DNA of 64,000 bases from Exilibacterium tricleocarpae (GCF_007004655.1 NZ_ML660104.1:1-64000); one strand, 5' to 3'; positions 17,730 through 27,807 are shown, counted from the first letter of the stretch. The notes: a model not told the origin generated them from the sequence alone. Program-made: numbers and translations.

Positions 17730-18113
17730 TTATCGAGGCAACCGGCGCGACTTGCAGGCAGCGTAAACGGCGGGATTGTAGTGTTCCGTGTAGCGGCGCA
17801 CCTGCTGGCGTAAAGGCAGTTCCGCCTCGCTGTGAATCACGTCGCCGGTGCCCTCGAGATATCTGACACCGCACAACTGCTGCGCGGCGGCCTGTTCGGC
17901 GGCCGGGATACCCGGTATGGCAACGCCGCGACCGGGAAAGGTCAGCAGGCGAAAATCTCCGCGGCCAATGGCCCGGGCGATATCCTCTTCCACCACCGCT
18001 GCGGTTACCCAGGCCAGTGGCTGCGGACTGCCGGCGGACTCGGTCACGGCAGTGGCGCAACCCAGTAGCGTGGCCAAAGCAGCGAAGCCCGCCAGTTGAT
18101 GGAATACATTCAT
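17730..18113 (-). CDS. Small putative lipoprotein
   Basis: 127 residues. It begins with a lipoprotein signal peptide (AALATLLGC, lipobox Cys at about 19), so the mature form is probably anchored in a membrane facing the periplasm. No family was recognised; two further Cys residues might pair. Its start overlaps the stop of the large protease gene as ATGA, so the two are co-translated, and it may assist secretion or activity of that protease. Confidence 0.7.
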   Translation of the reverse strand: MNVFHQLAGFAALATLLGCATAVTESAGSPQPLAWVTAAVVEEDIARAIGRGDFRLLTFPGRGVAIPGIPAAEQAAAQQLCGVRYLEGTGDVIHSEAELPLRQQVRRYTEHYNPAVYAACKSRRLPR

Positions 18114-20782
18114 ATCGGTGTCCGTGTCTGCGCTTGCTGCCGGCGCCGGCGCAGTCGGGCCAGGCCCAACAGCGCCAGCAGCTCGAGCCAGCCCGGAGCG
18201 CCACCACCCCCGCCGCCGCTGCCACCCCCGTTGCGGTCGCCGCCGCTGCTACCACCTCCGCTGCCGGGATTTGCGGCGCCGACATTCATGGTGGCGGTGC
18301 CTATTGCCGTGGCGCCGTTTTGATCGGTTACGGTGTACTGAATCACTTCGGAGCCGGTGAAACCTGCTGCCGGTGTATAGGAGAGCTGATTGCCGACGAT
18401 GCTGACGGTGCCGGCGCCGCTGTAGTCGAAAGCCGTGAGCGTCAGGCTGTCACCTTCCACATCGGTGTCGTTGGCCAGCACGTCGACCAGAGTTGCACCA
18501 CTGTCCGGGGTTATCGAGACGGTGTCGGCAGCCGCGACAGGTGGATCGTTGACCGGGCTGACAGTGATTGTCAGTTCGAAAGTGTCGCTGTCGGCAGCGC
18601 CGTCATTGACCGTCACCGGCACCGTCAGGTTGCCGTTAAAGTTCGCGGCGGGTATGACCGTCTGGCCCGAGACCTGGTAGTTGTTGCCGGCTTGTATCGT
18701 CAGCGTGAAGTCATCCGGATAATCGTTGTCGAGGTCTGTCACCGCGAGATCGCTGAGTTGAACAGTGCGGTTGGAATCTTCGCTGATAGTGATGGCCGTT
18801 TGCCCGACAATCAGCGGTACGAACGGCGCAGTGCTGTTGTCGATAGTGAAAGCGCCGCTGTTGACGGCGAAGAAAATATTGTCGCTGCAGCGCACCAGGA
18901 TTCTGGCCCGATCGGTATCGGCATTGGGCGCCGGCAGCGTATGGGTGCCGTCATTGGGGGTGGCACTTACCAGCGGAAAGTTGAAGCTCTCACCGTCGTC
19001 GGTGGACAGGTAGATATCGACATTGTCGCAATTGACCGGTGGCCGATCTGTGTCGGCGACGTCCCAGGTGATCTCGGCCGGCCCCGAGCCGTCCCAGCGC
19101 GCGGCCGCCGCCGGTGTGGTCACCCGAAACGGGCCGGCGCTGGTGACCGTTGTGATCTGCATATCGTCGAAGGCGCTGCCGCCGATACTGTTGCGCACAG
19201 TGAGGCGAAACCGTAGCGTGCGGTTGGTGGTGGGGTAGGCTTCGCCCAGGCTGGTGGTTTGCCGTACCACATCCTCCAATTGGGGAAAGTAGCGCCGGGG
19301 CGACGGCGACGGATAGCGGGAGCGAAAAATGGGTCGCCGGCCATCGTCCACCATGGTGGCGGCGTCGCTGGAGGCGGGGCCCAGATCGTACTGTTCCCAG
19401 GTATAAGTGAGTTCGGGGGCAAGGCGGGCGGCGCTGGTGTCTTCGCCGTTGCCTTCGAGTATAAAGGCGGTATTGGCCGGGATGGTGACATCCGCCGGCG
19501 CCGTGGCGCGGGGCTGCCTGTTGTCGGCGATCGGCGTGACGGTACCGCAGTTGGCGCCGGAGCCGAAGGTGATGTGATTGGTCATCTGTTCGATGGAGCG
19601 CGCGTGAAAATAGTCGTTGCTGACAGACTGGATATTCTCCTCACCGCAAATGCCGGCATAGGCCATGATGGTGGAGCCGCTGCCCGGTTCGTAGGCGTTG
19701 TCCGCGCGGCGGTTGCCGCCGCCGCAATTACTGGTGGTGCCGTTAAAGGTATGGGCGGCGCCGAACTGGTGTCCCACTTCGTGGGCGACAAGATCAATAT
19801 AGAAACTGTTGCCGGTGGGCAGCGTTGAGCCGCTGACGCCGCGGGCCTTCAGGGTGTTGTTGCAAACCGCGCCCAAAAATGCCACGCCGCCGCCGTCGGT
19901 GGTGAGCACATGGCCGATATCGAAGTTACTGTTGCCGATGTTTTCCGATAGCACGGTGGAGTTGGTGGTCAGGTCGCTGCTGTTATTATTGTTTGCAAAC
20001 GGGTCGGAATCGGGGTCGGTAAAAATGATGTTATCGTTGTTGGCGACCAATTCCAGGTTAACGGCGATCTCGCGCTCGAATACGTAGTTGAGGCGATTTA
20101 CCAGTGTCGCCACCGCCTCCAGGGCCCGGGTCGGGCCGCCGTGAAAGGCGGTGTACTCCCCGGTGGTGCTGACCGCCAGGCGGTAAGTTCTCAGACTGAC
20201 CGGATCGCCGAACTCTCTGGCGGCGGTGCCGGTCAGCACTTTTGCCGCGACGGGGGCACCCTCCAGCACTTCATCGGCGGGCAGGTTGGCCAGTGGCTGC
20301 GCATGTCTTTTGTAGTAACTCAGGTATTGCCGGTTGTTGCCCCGTTGTTCGGGGTCGATAAAAACGGTTTCGCCGTTGTACTGAAACATACCGTGAAAAC
20401 CCCGGCCGGTCACATCGAAGCGGCCGTGGTTTTGCGGATTGCCAACCTCGTGGCCCTGTAGGGTGACTATCGAGGGATACTTCGCGGCCAATGCCGCGTG
20501 CATTACGCTGGCCGGTCGCAGCCGGAAGCTGGCCATAGTGCCGTCGGGCAGCGGCACGGCCAGGGTCAGGTCGGACTTGTCGGTCCGCAATTGTGCCTGC
20601 AGCGCGTCGATATCGCCGAGCAGGCGGCGCGCTTCGACGGCCTTGGCGTTGAGCGCCGCCGCTGCCGGGGCGGCGGCTTTGTTTTGCAGGTAGTCCGGCA
20701 GGTCCTGCCAGAGACTGTCTGCGGCAACGTGCAACGGCATATAGACGCCGGCGACCAACAGCAGCCGTTGAATTGCTCCCAT
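18110..20782 (-). CDS. Secreted metzincin metalloprotease with cadherin-like repeats and GlyGly-CTERM tail
   Basis: 890 residues from the ATG at 20782 (AGAGGTG upstream); an in-frame GTG at 20815 is less likely. A signal peptide and propeptide are followed by a reprolysin-like domain with HEVGHQFGAAH at ~334-344 (HExxHxxGxxH zinc site) and the Met-turn IMAYAGICG. Later come Ig/cadherin-like segments (QLSDLAVTDLDNDYPDDFT, and one with VLANDTDVEGDSLTL). The C-terminus is a Gly-rich linker, then GAPGWLELLALLGLARLRRR, a GlyGly-CTERM sorting signal cut by rhombosortase in other bacteria. No rhombosortase is in the window. It is probably secreted by a type II route and transiently anchored. Confidence 0.93.
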   Translation of the reverse strand: MGAIQRLLLVAGVYMPLHVAADSLWQDLPDYLQNKAAAPAAAALNAKAVEARRLLGDIDALQAQLRTDKSDLTLAVPLPDGTMASFRLRPASVMHAALAAKYPSIVTLQGHEVGNPQNHGRFDVTGRGFHGMFQYNGETVFIDPEQRGNNRQYLSYYKRHAQPLANLPADEVLEGAPVAAKVLTGTAAREFGDPVSLRTYRLAVSTTGEYTAFHGGPTRALEAVATLVNRLNYVFEREIAVNLELVANNDNIIFTDPDSDPFANNNNSSDLTTNSTVLSENIGNSNFDIGHVLTTDGGGVAFLGAVCNNTLKARGVSGSTLPTGNSFYIDLVAHEVGHQFGAAHTFNGTTSNCGGGNRRADNAYEPGSGSTIMAYAGICGEENIQSVSNDYFHARSIEQMTNHITFGSGANCGTVTPIADNRQPRATAPADVTIPANTAFILEGNGEDTSAARLAPELTYTWEQYDLGPASSDAATMVDDGRRPIFRSRYPSPSPRRYFPQLEDVVRQTTSLGEAYPTTNRTLRFRLTVRNSIGGSAFDDMQITTVTSAGPFRVTTPAAAARWDGSGPAEITWDVADTDRPPVNCDNVDIYLSTDDGESFNFPLVSATPNDGTHTLPAPNADTDRARILVRCSDNIFFAVNSGAFTIDNSTAPFVPLIVGQTAITISEDSNRTVQLSDLAVTDLDNDYPDDFTLTIQAGNNYQVSGQTVIPAANFNGNLTVPVTVNDGAADSDTFELTITVSPVNDPPVAAADTVSITPDSGATLVDVLANDTDVEGDSLTLTAFDYSGAGTVSIVGNQLSYTPAAGFTGSEVIQYTVTDQNGATAIGTATMNVGAANPGSGGGSSGGDRNGGGSGGGGGGAPGWLELLALLGLARLRRRRQQAQTRTPI

Positions 20783-20974
20783 ATCACACCTCTGGTCATA
20801 AACGGACAGTTTCACGGGTATTCCGGTCTGCTGTTTGTTGCAGGTGTGCCGGTTACCTCCCTACCAGTTTAGACATTCTCGTCCAGCCGGGAGAATGACT
20901 GCCTCACAAATTTCCCGGGTGGCTTGAGACGCCGTTCTTATTTACGGCGACGGCCTGATATCAACAGGGTTCTC

Positions 20975-23056
20975 TCAATCAGTCGCAATACCCCCGCCGG
21001 ACACCCCCGGCAGAGCCAGCATCTGCGTACCTGCCCTCTCATAACTGACCGCCGCCATAGTGGCGCCGGCGGCAACCAGGTTGTAGGCACCGCCCCGGAA
21101 TGCCGTCCAGGCTACCCCCTCGTCAATCTTCCAGGTGTGCGCGGCGCTGCCGTCGGTCAGCCAGACGTTGCCCGTCGCACCGCCTTCAAACAGCAATAGC
21201 CAGCCCTTGTAGGCCTGGGCTGTGCGATAGATACCGCCGGCATTCTCTCGCTCCTCGGGACGGACTCGCAACTGGCCGGTAATACCGACTGCGCGACTCA
21301 GAGCGTCAAGATCGACCGGACCGGTAGTGGTGGCGAGCAGGGCCAGGCCGTCTTCCAAGTCGTCATCACCGCGGGTGATCACCAGGGTTTGTCCCCGCTC
21401 GTCCGTTCCCATATAGCCGACGGACTGAGGTACCGGCAGGTCGAGCGGCACTGTCCAGGCAAGCTCCAGCAATAAATCCAACTCCACCAGTTGCCGCGGT
21501 TGATCCGGTCCGCCGACACCCGCACCGAGTAGCAGTACCCGCTCATTACCGGCATCGTCATACCAGACAGCGACATTCGCCTGTGCATCGGGATGGAAGT
21601 CGGGCACGGTCTGCGGGCTGCCGAAGAAGTTGGCATCGAGACGTCCGGTTGTCTCATTGGCCCGGAAAATCCAGCTGAGTCTCTGTCCCTGGAAGGGGGG
21701 CGTTTTTATGGCGTGGACCTCTCCGCCCGGTTCGACAGTCGTTGCCGTATCCGTCTCTTGCCCCGATGCGGAGATTCGAACAAAACGATTGGATAAGAAT
21801 AAATAGTCTATCCCCACTATGTCGGCGCGGGGTGAAACCGGTATTAAGCGAACGTGTCCGTTCTCATCGGAGTTAGTTGTTACCTCCCGAGTCTCCAGAT
21901 TGCTGCCGATACTCCAGACGTGGTAGAAGGGGCCGTCCGCTCTCTGGGAAACAATTGCCATATAGGCCACATTGTCGGTGAACAGGGTTTGAAAAATCGT
22001 GCCGGCGGGAATCTGGTCCATCGGGCGCCAGCTCACTCCGGAGTCGGAGAATTCCAGTATTCGCGCGCCGAAATCCGGATGCAGCACCGCCTGCTTGTCC
22101 AGCGATGTGTAGGTATCAACAGCATAGGAGCCGGGGTCACCGGATTCCAGCAGAAACTTTTCGCCATTGCCGTAGGTCAGGTAGATACCGGGATTTTCCG
22201 CGCGGGGGTCGCCGTATACCAGGTACTCGCGACAGGACAGTGACCAGTGCTGTTCATCGCGATTTTCACCCGGCACCTGTCGGTCGAGTTCGCACCGCTG
22301 GGTGCCGCCGACAGCCGTTATCGATACCGTGTCCAGGGGACTGCTGCCAGTGGGGAAACGCACGCTTTCCTGTTGTATCACTATCGGCTCCTGATCGGCG
22401 AGCGCCAGCGTAACCGGATAGGGCAAAGCTGCGTCGATGACAATATGATGGGTAACAACGCGTTCGGTGCATTCAATGTTATAAGTGAAAGCAAGGGGTT
22501 GGTCGGTGGCGACAAACTCGCCGGCGCAATTTTGCAATGCCGGCATAGCGGTTATCGACGGCTCCACCAGGACACCCGGTCTGGACTCGATCAGCGCCCC
22601 GGTGATATCGCCGTCGTAACTGCGATTCTGATCGAACCATTGCACTCCCAGCTCACCCTGCAGGCCGGCAATGGTCACCCGCAACTGCAACGGGTCCGGC
22701 TCGGCACAGGTGATGGTCAAGTTGTAGCCGTTGTCCGTTTCGACCAGTTCATAGTCAGAACAGTTTTGATACTGCGGACCGCTATATTCAGGTGCGCCGC
22801 CCGCAGGTCCCGGGGCCTCGACGTTGGTGCTGAGTCTATCCGGATTGAGAACGATGGTTTGTCCTTGCCAGGTCACCGTTAATTCGGCAACCAGGCCGGA
22901 CACGGTTACCTGCAATTCACGATTTTGCGGGCCGGGGTCTACGGGATTGGGATCGGGGTTGCCGGGGTTGGAACTTGATCCGCCGCCACCGCCACACCCC
23001 GTGATTGTGAAAAAGAGTAACGAGACAAAAAACGGCAGTATCCTTTTAGCTTGCAT
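20975..23056 (-). CDS. Large lipoprotein of unknown function
   Basis: 693 residues. The lipoprotein signal ends TITGCGGGGGSSS (Cys ~21) and is followed by a Pro/Asn/Asp linker. The N-terminal 250 residues contain three similar segments (LQVTVSGLVAELTVTWQGQ; LRVTIAGLQGELGVQWFDQN; a third near IVIDAALPYPVTLAL), which look like repeated beta-sandwich modules. The rest resembles a beta-propeller-like surface domain, but no family is named with confidence. AGGAG lies eight bases before the ATG. It is transcribed towards the protease gene, ~190 bases away. Confidence 0.75.
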   Translation of the reverse strand: MQAKRILPFFVSLLFFTITGCGGGGGSSSNPGNPDPNPVDPGPQNRELQVTVSGLVAELTVTWQGQTIVLNPDRLSTNVEAPGPAGGAPEYSGPQYQNCSDYELVETDNGYNLTITCAEPDPLQLRVTIAGLQGELGVQWFDQNRSYDGDITGALIESRPGVLVEPSITAMPALQNCAGEFVATDQPLAFTYNIECTERVVTHHIVIDAALPYPVTLALADQEPIVIQQESVRFPTGSSPLDTVSITAVGGTQRCELDRQVPGENRDEQHWSLSCREYLVYGDPRAENPGIYLTYGNGEKFLLESGDPGSYAVDTYTSLDKQAVLHPDFGARILEFSDSGVSWRPMDQIPAGTIFQTLFTDNVAYMAIVSQRADGPFYHVWSIGSNLETREVTTNSDENGHVRLIPVSPRADIVGIDYLFLSNRFVRISASGQETDTATTVEPGGEVHAIKTPPFQGQRLSWIFRANETTGRLDANFFGSPQTVPDFHPDAQANVAVWYDDAGNERVLLLGAGVGGPDQPRQLVELDLLLELAWTVPLDLPVPQSVGYMGTDERGQTLVITRGDDDLEDGLALLATTTGPVDLDALSRAVGITGQLRVRPEERENAGGIYRTAQAYKGWLLLFEGGATGNVWLTDGSAAHTWKIDEGVAWTAFRGGAYNLVAAGATMAAVSYERAGTQMLALPGVSGGGIATD

Positions 23057-23751
23057 GTGCGAGCTCCTGTTTTGACTAAGTTGCTTCCCGTTCGCGCCGA
23101 GTATCGCTTGCCAATATTGAGTTGCCGGTCCCCGGTTCGCCTCATTTTCGAGCGGCGATGTTCAGAGGCCGGCTTTGACGCACGTTCAGGGCGGCGTGTT
23201 AGAGTTTTCCATCAAGTAATTTCTGGTGCGCTATTTTTCAATGCAGTGTTTCAGCACAATAAAAAAGGGAAAAAGAAAAAGCATCCTAGCATACCCATCG
23301 GGCCCCTTCTTGATTGAAGTCACTATTTTGCACCAGGTTTTATATTGAATTTATGTAATGTACGTTACGAAAATTTTCTTTGCTGATCGTTATCTTTTCT
23401 GATTGCACAACACGAAATAGAACCATAAAAGCCAAAGTTGGCTGGCATCTCTGGATTCTATAGTGGGATACCCCTCCGTCAGAATAGTGTGATGTGTATA
23501 TCGATTGTTACGCGCTGGTCGGTTTGGGATAAAACCAAAAAAAGTTCGTGGCGATCGCTGCGCATTCTGACGGCACAACACTGAATGGAACCTGAACGGC
23601 TTGGTACAACTGATACGCTTCGAGTCTATTGCGGGAGATAGTTTCGCCAGCACAGTGTGGTGTGCGTGTCAATTGGCAATCGGTAAGTGGCTTCTGGGAA
23701 AACTGGATAGTGGCCCCGAAGTGCGAACTTTTATACGAAGCGTTCAACCGG
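23057..23751. other. Gap of about 700 bases between lipoprotein and TSUP gene
   Basis: No supported gene. Two diverged stretches near 23450-23515 and 23612-23680 resemble each other in CTAT-GGGA and AGTGTG-TGTG-GTGT blocks, perhaps an old duplication. The AT-rich part at 23220-23400 could hold the lipoprotein promoter. Confidence 0.4.
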
Positions 23752-24528
23752 TTAGGTTATGACCCGAACCAGGCCAACCAGGCTGACCAACAACAGGGCG
23801 CTGCCCAGAATCCGAAAAAACCGAGAGGTTTCCGCCCTCAGCATATAGTCGTGCAGACGCAGCCCGAGTACGTGACCGACGGCGGCACAGGGTAACAGCC
23901 ACAGGTGATGCACCCATTGCAGGTCCACCCCGACGTAGATAAAGGCCGCCATTTTGATCGTGACCAGAATGAACCACAACACAAACAGCGTGTCGCGCAA
24001 CTGGTGCCTGGCGACGTGGTTGGCGAATACCGCTACCACCAGCGGTGCGCCGATCAGCGAGGTGCCACTGATATAGGCGCCCACCATCAGAAACAGGATA
24101 TCGACAACGCGACTGTTGCTGCGGAAAGGTTTATTGAGAATATAGGATACCGAGTACACCGCGATAATACAGAAAATGATGGCGGTCATAATATCCGCCG
24201 GCAGTTTGATCAGGCCGACCACACCCATCAGTTTCGGCACCAGCATTACCGCCAGCGCGAACTTGAGGTAGTGCCAGTCTACCGTGGTGACCCTTTCTGT
24301 CGGTGGCATGGCCTGTGCCTTGCGGTGATTCAGGTACACCGTCAAGGAGGAAAACACCAGCAGATGAACCGCGATCAGGGGCAGGTAAACCAGTGGTCGA
24401 TCGTCCACCAACAGCAAAAAAGGCAGGGAGAGCACATTGCCGCCAAAGCCCAGGCCCGATCGCACAAAGCCGCTCCATATGAAAATGGCGGCGATCAACA
24501 GGTATTGAAACCAGAGTAGTTCAGACAT
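23752..24528 (-). CDS. TSUP-family transporter (TauE/SafE-like)
   Basis: 258 residues with about eight hydrophobic helices in the two-fold repeat of TSUP exporters (FIWSGFVRSGLGFGGNVLSL near the start, GAYISGTSLIGAPLVVAVF in the second half). These inner-membrane proteins move sulfite or organosulfonate-type anions. The gene is alone between a gap and the divergent amidase. The substrate cannot be assigned from context. Confidence 0.88.
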   Translation of the reverse strand: MSELLWFQYLLIAAIFIWSGFVRSGLGFGGNVLSLPFLLLVDDRPLVYLPLIAVHLLVFSSLTVYLNHRKAQAMPPTERVTTVDWHYLKFALAVMLVPKLMGVVGLIKLPADIMTAIIFCIIAVYSVSYILNKPFRSNSRVVDILFLMVGAYISGTSLIGAPLVVAVFANHVARHQLRDTLFVLWFILVTIKMAAFIYVGVDLQWVHHLWLLPCAAVGHVLGLRLHDYMLRAETSRFFRILGSALLLVSLVGLVRVIT

Positions 24529-24741
24529 AGTGCGTGAGGGCCCAAATGGCTGCCAGCCGGTGGGGCGGCATTATAAGAGAAGCTGCCGGCGGCGTCTCGC
24601 GCCGGCGCAGCAAAAAAGCACTGTTCACACTGTGGCGGAGCGGGCATTATTCCCCTTGGGCCCGGCGGCTGCAGTCACCCGCACAACTGTTACGGTAACC
24701 ATTGCCACCTTAAAAATAGTCACCCAAAAAAAGCAAAAATC

Positions 24742-26226
24742 ATGTTCAAAGAATATACCGAGTACGATGCTACCGGCCTGGCCGGTTTGGTGGCGGGCCG
24801 CCAGGTAAGCCCCGCGGAACTGCTGGAAGCTGCCATCGATCGGGCCGAGCGGCTCAATCCCCAGCTCAACGCCATTATTACCCCGATGTACGATGAGGCC
24901 CGCCAGCGCCTCGAACAGGCGTTCACCGGTCCTTTTATGGGGGTGCCCTTCCTGTTGAAAGACCTGCTGGCGGCCTATAAGGGGGTGCCGCTCAGCAACG
25001 GCAGCGAAGCTTTTCGTCACTATATACCGGACCACGACAGCACCCTGGTAACGCGCTTTAAAGCGGCGGGTTTGAATATTTTCGGTAAAACCAATACGCC
25101 GGAATTAGGGTTAATGGGAGTGACCGAGCCCCGCGCCTTCGGCCCGGCGCGCAACCCCTGGAATACCGAGCGCACGCCCGGCGGGTCCAGCGGCGGCAGC
25201 GCCGCCGCGGTGGCCGCCGGTATCGTGCCCATGGCCGCCGCCGGCGACGGCGGCGGTTCGATCCGGATTCCCAGTGCCTGTTGCGGTCTGTTCGGTTTCA
25301 AGCCCTCCCGCGGTCGCGGTCCCGCCGGGCCCGATTTTGGCGAGGTCTGGGACGGCGCCGCCGTGCAACATGTGATCAGCCGCAGTGTGCGCGACAGCGC
25401 TGCGGTTCTCGATGTTACAGATGGCGAGGAGCCCGGCTCCCCTTATCCGTTTGCCGGCGGTCAGGGTGCCTACCTGAGTGCGGCACTGCAGTCGCCGTCG
25501 CCGCTGAAAATCGCCTTCGATACCCGTTCGCCCCTGGGCGGGCCGGTAGACGCCGATTGTGTGGCGGCGGTGGAGGATGCCGCCGCGCTGCTGCAGTCAC
25601 TTGGCCACAGTGTCGAACAGGCGTGCCCGGCTATCGACGGCCGCCGTGTTGCGCACTGTTACCTGACTATGTATATGGGGCATGTGGCCGCCGAACTGGC
25701 CACCATGGCCCGTGCCACCGGCGTCTCTGTCAGGCGCCTGCGAGTGGAGGAGACGACCCGCGCGCTGGGCATGTTGGGGCGCGCCCTGTCCGCCGAGACG
25801 TTTGTTACCTGCAAATTGGCGTGGAACGGCTTCGCCCGCGAAATGGCGCGTTTCCATCAACAATACGATATTTATCTAACCCCGGTCACCGCGGCGGCGC
25901 CGTTACCGGTCGGGTATTTTGAGCCGGGCAGCGGGGAAAAACTGTTTTTGCAACTGGCCAATCGGCTCAACCTGGGAAAATGGTTGCTGAAAAGCGGTGT
26001 TGTCGACAAGATGGCGATGCAGGGTCTCGAGAAGCTGCCGTTTACGCAACTGGCCAACCTAACCGGGCAACCGGCGATGTCGGTGCCGCTGTATTGGAAT
26101 GGAGACAGTTTGCCGATTGGGGTGCAGTTTATCGCACCTATGGGGGCTGAACGGCGGTTGTTGAGCCTGGCCGGGCAGTTGGAGCAGGCGCGCGCCTGGG
26201 CACACAGATGGCCGCCGGTCGCCTAG
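24742..26226 (+). CDS. Amidase signature family hydrolase
   Basis: 494 residues. The Ser-cisSer-Lys triad is visible: Lys73 in FLLKDLL, the cis-Ser in RTPGGSSGGSAAAVAAG (149-150), and Ser173 in DGGGSIRIPS. The length and C-terminal region (QPAMSVPLYWNGDSLPIGVQ) match stand-alone amidases such as 6-aminohexanoate cyclic dimer hydrolase or aryl acylamidases rather than GatA, because no gatB/gatC neighbours exist. It should be a cytoplasmic enzyme cleaving carboxamides. No strong ribosome site precedes the ATG. Confidence 0.92.
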   Translation: MFKEYTEYDATGLAGLVAGRQVSPAELLEAAIDRAERLNPQLNAIITPMYDEARQRLEQAFTGPFMGVPFLLKDLLAAYKGVPLSNGSEAFRHYIPDHDSTLVTRFKAAGLNIFGKTNTPELGLMGVTEPRAFGPARNPWNTERTPGGSSGGSAAAVAAGIVPMAAAGDGGGSIRIPSACCGLFGFKPSRGRGPAGPDFGEVWDGAAVQHVISRSVRDSAAVLDVTDGEEPGSPYPFAGGQGAYLSAALQSPSPLKIAFDTRSPLGGPVDADCVAAVEDAAALLQSLGHSVEQACPAIDGRRVAHCYLTMYMGHVAAELATMARATGVSVRRLRVEETTRALGMLGRALSAETFVTCKLAWNGFAREMARFHQQYDIYLTPVTAAAPLPVGYFEPGSGEKLFLQLANRLNLGKWLLKSGVVDKMAMQGLEKLPFTQLANLTGQPAMSVPLYWNGDSLPIGVQFIAPMGAERRLLSLAGQLEQARAWAHRWPPVA

Positions 26227-26329
26227 CGCCGATTTGCTGTTTAGCGTCGGTCGGCTGCTGATTTTGGCTAAGGGCCCGCCGGGTTTGAAAGTTTTGGCTG
26301 GTTTGCCGCTATAAATAGAGGTGCTTTGA

Positions 26330-27229
26330 ATGCCGGAATATCCCGATATCACTGTCTACCTGGAAGCCTTGGAGCGGCGGATTCTCGGGCGGTCGCTGAA
26401 TACGGCTACAGTTAATAGCCCCTTCTTGTTGCGGACTGCCGTGCCGCCTTTGGCAGAATTTTTTGACAGGGAAGTGACAGCGCTGGAGCGGATCGGCAAA
26501 CGTATTGCCATTGGTTTTCGCGGTGAACTGTGGATGGTCTTCCATCTGATGATAGCCGGGCGCCTGCACTGGAAGGTTGCAGGTGCCAAGCCTCCCGGCA
26601 AAAGTGCGTTGATCAGCCTGGTCTTTGACAATGGCCTGTTATACCTGACCGAAGCCGGCACCAAAAAGCGCGCCTCGCTGCATCTGGTTAGCGGTGAGGA
26701 GAATCTCCGTGCCCTGGACCCCGGGGGTATCAATGTGCTGGCGACGACGGTGTCAGAGTTTTCCGAACGCCTGTGTGCCGCCAATCACACCCTAAAGCGC
26801 GCCCTCACCGACCCGCGGATTTTCAGCGGTATCGGCAATGCCTATTCCGATGAAATCCTGCACCGGGCGGGCCTGTCTCCCATCGCCATGACGCAAAAGC
26901 TGAGCGATGAGGAAATCGGGCGCCTGCACGCGGCGGTAACTGCCATGTTGGAGCTGTGGACGGACAGGCTGCGCGCGCATTACGGCGATGATTTCCCCGA
27001 AAAGGTCACCGCGTTTCGGGACGATATGGCGGCGCATGGGCGTTACGGCCAGCCCTGTCCGGTGTGCGGGACACCTATTCAAAGAATTCGCTATGCCACC
27101 AATGAGATCAACTATTGTCCGACCTGCCAGACTGGCGGCAGGGTGTTGGCCGATCGGGGGCTGTCGAGATTGTTGAAGAAGGACTGGCCGCGCTCGGTGG
27201 ACGAACTGGAGAAGTTGAAACCCCGGTAG
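26330..27229 (+). CDS. Fpg/Nei-family DNA glycosylase
   Basis: 299 residues. It begins MPEYPDITVY, keeping Pro2 (nucleophile) and Glu3 as in formamidopyrimidine-DNA glycosylases. ERIGKRIAIGF carries the beta-hairpin Lys. IFSGIGNAYSDEILHRAGL is the helix-two-turn-helix. A C-terminal zinc finger (CPVCGTPIQRIRY, then NYCPTCQTGG) is followed by ~35 extra residues. It should remove oxidised bases and cut the strand. The sequence departs from classic MutM (MPELPEVET), so it is a separate branch whose lesion preference is unknown. It lies in a plus-strand run with the amidase and SRPBCC genes. Confidence 0.9.
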   Translation: MPEYPDITVYLEALERRILGRSLNTATVNSPFLLRTAVPPLAEFFDREVTALERIGKRIAIGFRGELWMVFHLMIAGRLHWKVAGAKPPGKSALISLVFDNGLLYLTEAGTKKRASLHLVSGEENLRALDPGGINVLATTVSEFSERLCAANHTLKRALTDPRIFSGIGNAYSDEILHRAGLSPIAMTQKLSDEEIGRLHAAVTAMLELWTDRLRAHYGDDFPEKVTAFRDDMAAHGRYGQPCPVCGTPIQRIRYATNEINYCPTCQTGGRVLADRGLSRLLKKDWPRSVDELEKLKPR

Positions 27230-27269
27230 AGGGTAAGGCTTTAGAGATTCAAACCGGAGAAGATGGGCG

Positions 27270-27710
27270 ATGAACGTGACCCTTATTCGAAACATAGCCG
27301 CCCCGCCCGATGTGGTGTTCAATACCGTTGCTGATATCAGCCAGTATGCAAAGGCAGTCCGACAGATCATCAGGGTGGAATTTTTATCGGAAACCAAAAC
27401 CGGGGTCGGCACCCGTTTTCGCGAAACCCGGATGCTGGCCGGGCGCGAGGCCGCGACGGAATTGGAAGTCACCGAGTTTTCACCCAACGAGCGGGTGCGC
27501 CTGGTGGCCGACAGCCACGGCACTGTTTGGGATACGGTATTTACCGTGACCGCTCAGCAGGGGCAGACCGAGTTGATCGCGGTGATGGAGGGGCGGGCGT
27601 ATAGATTACTGCCGAAAGTCATGAATTGGCTGATTGGCGGTATGGTTAAAAAAGCCGTGGCCAAAGATATGGATTTAGTGAAAGCGTATTGTGAGAGAGC
27701 GGCCGGTTAA
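27270..27710 (+). CDS. SRPBCC-family lipid/ligand-binding protein
   Basis: 146 residues with the START/polyketide-cyclase-like fold pattern: IAAPPDVVFNTVADISQYA at the start, a middle beta-region (RFRETRMLAGREAATELEV) and a long C-terminal helix. GGAG lies nine bases before the ATG. Such proteins hold a hydrophobic ligand in a helix-grip pocket; some are enzymes. It lies 40 bases after the DNA glycosylase gene and is probably co-transcribed, which does not point to a shared function. Confidence 0.82.
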   Translation: MNVTLIRNIAAPPDVVFNTVADISQYAKAVRQIIRVEFLSETKTGVGTRFRETRMLAGREAATELEVTEFSPNERVRLVADSHGTVWDTVFTVTAQQGQTELIAVMEGRAYRLLPKVMNWLIGGMVKKAVAKDMDLVKAYCERAAG

Positions 27711-27781
27711 ACCTTCAACCCGCCTTAACCCCGAACGTCGCACAGTATCTGTGCAGTGCCAAACCTGCGGTGGCACGGTGC

Positions 27782-27807
27782 GGGGACGGACCTTCAGCTC
27801 CGTCCCC
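27782..27807 (+). terminator. Strong GC hairpin after the SRPBCC gene
   Basis: GGGGACGGA (27782-27790), an 8-base loop and TCCGTCCCC (27799-27807) make a perfect 9-bp stem followed by TTA. It lies 72 bases after the stop, so it may end the amidase/glycosylase/SRPBCC transcript. It also resembles a REP-type palindrome. Confidence 0.5.
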
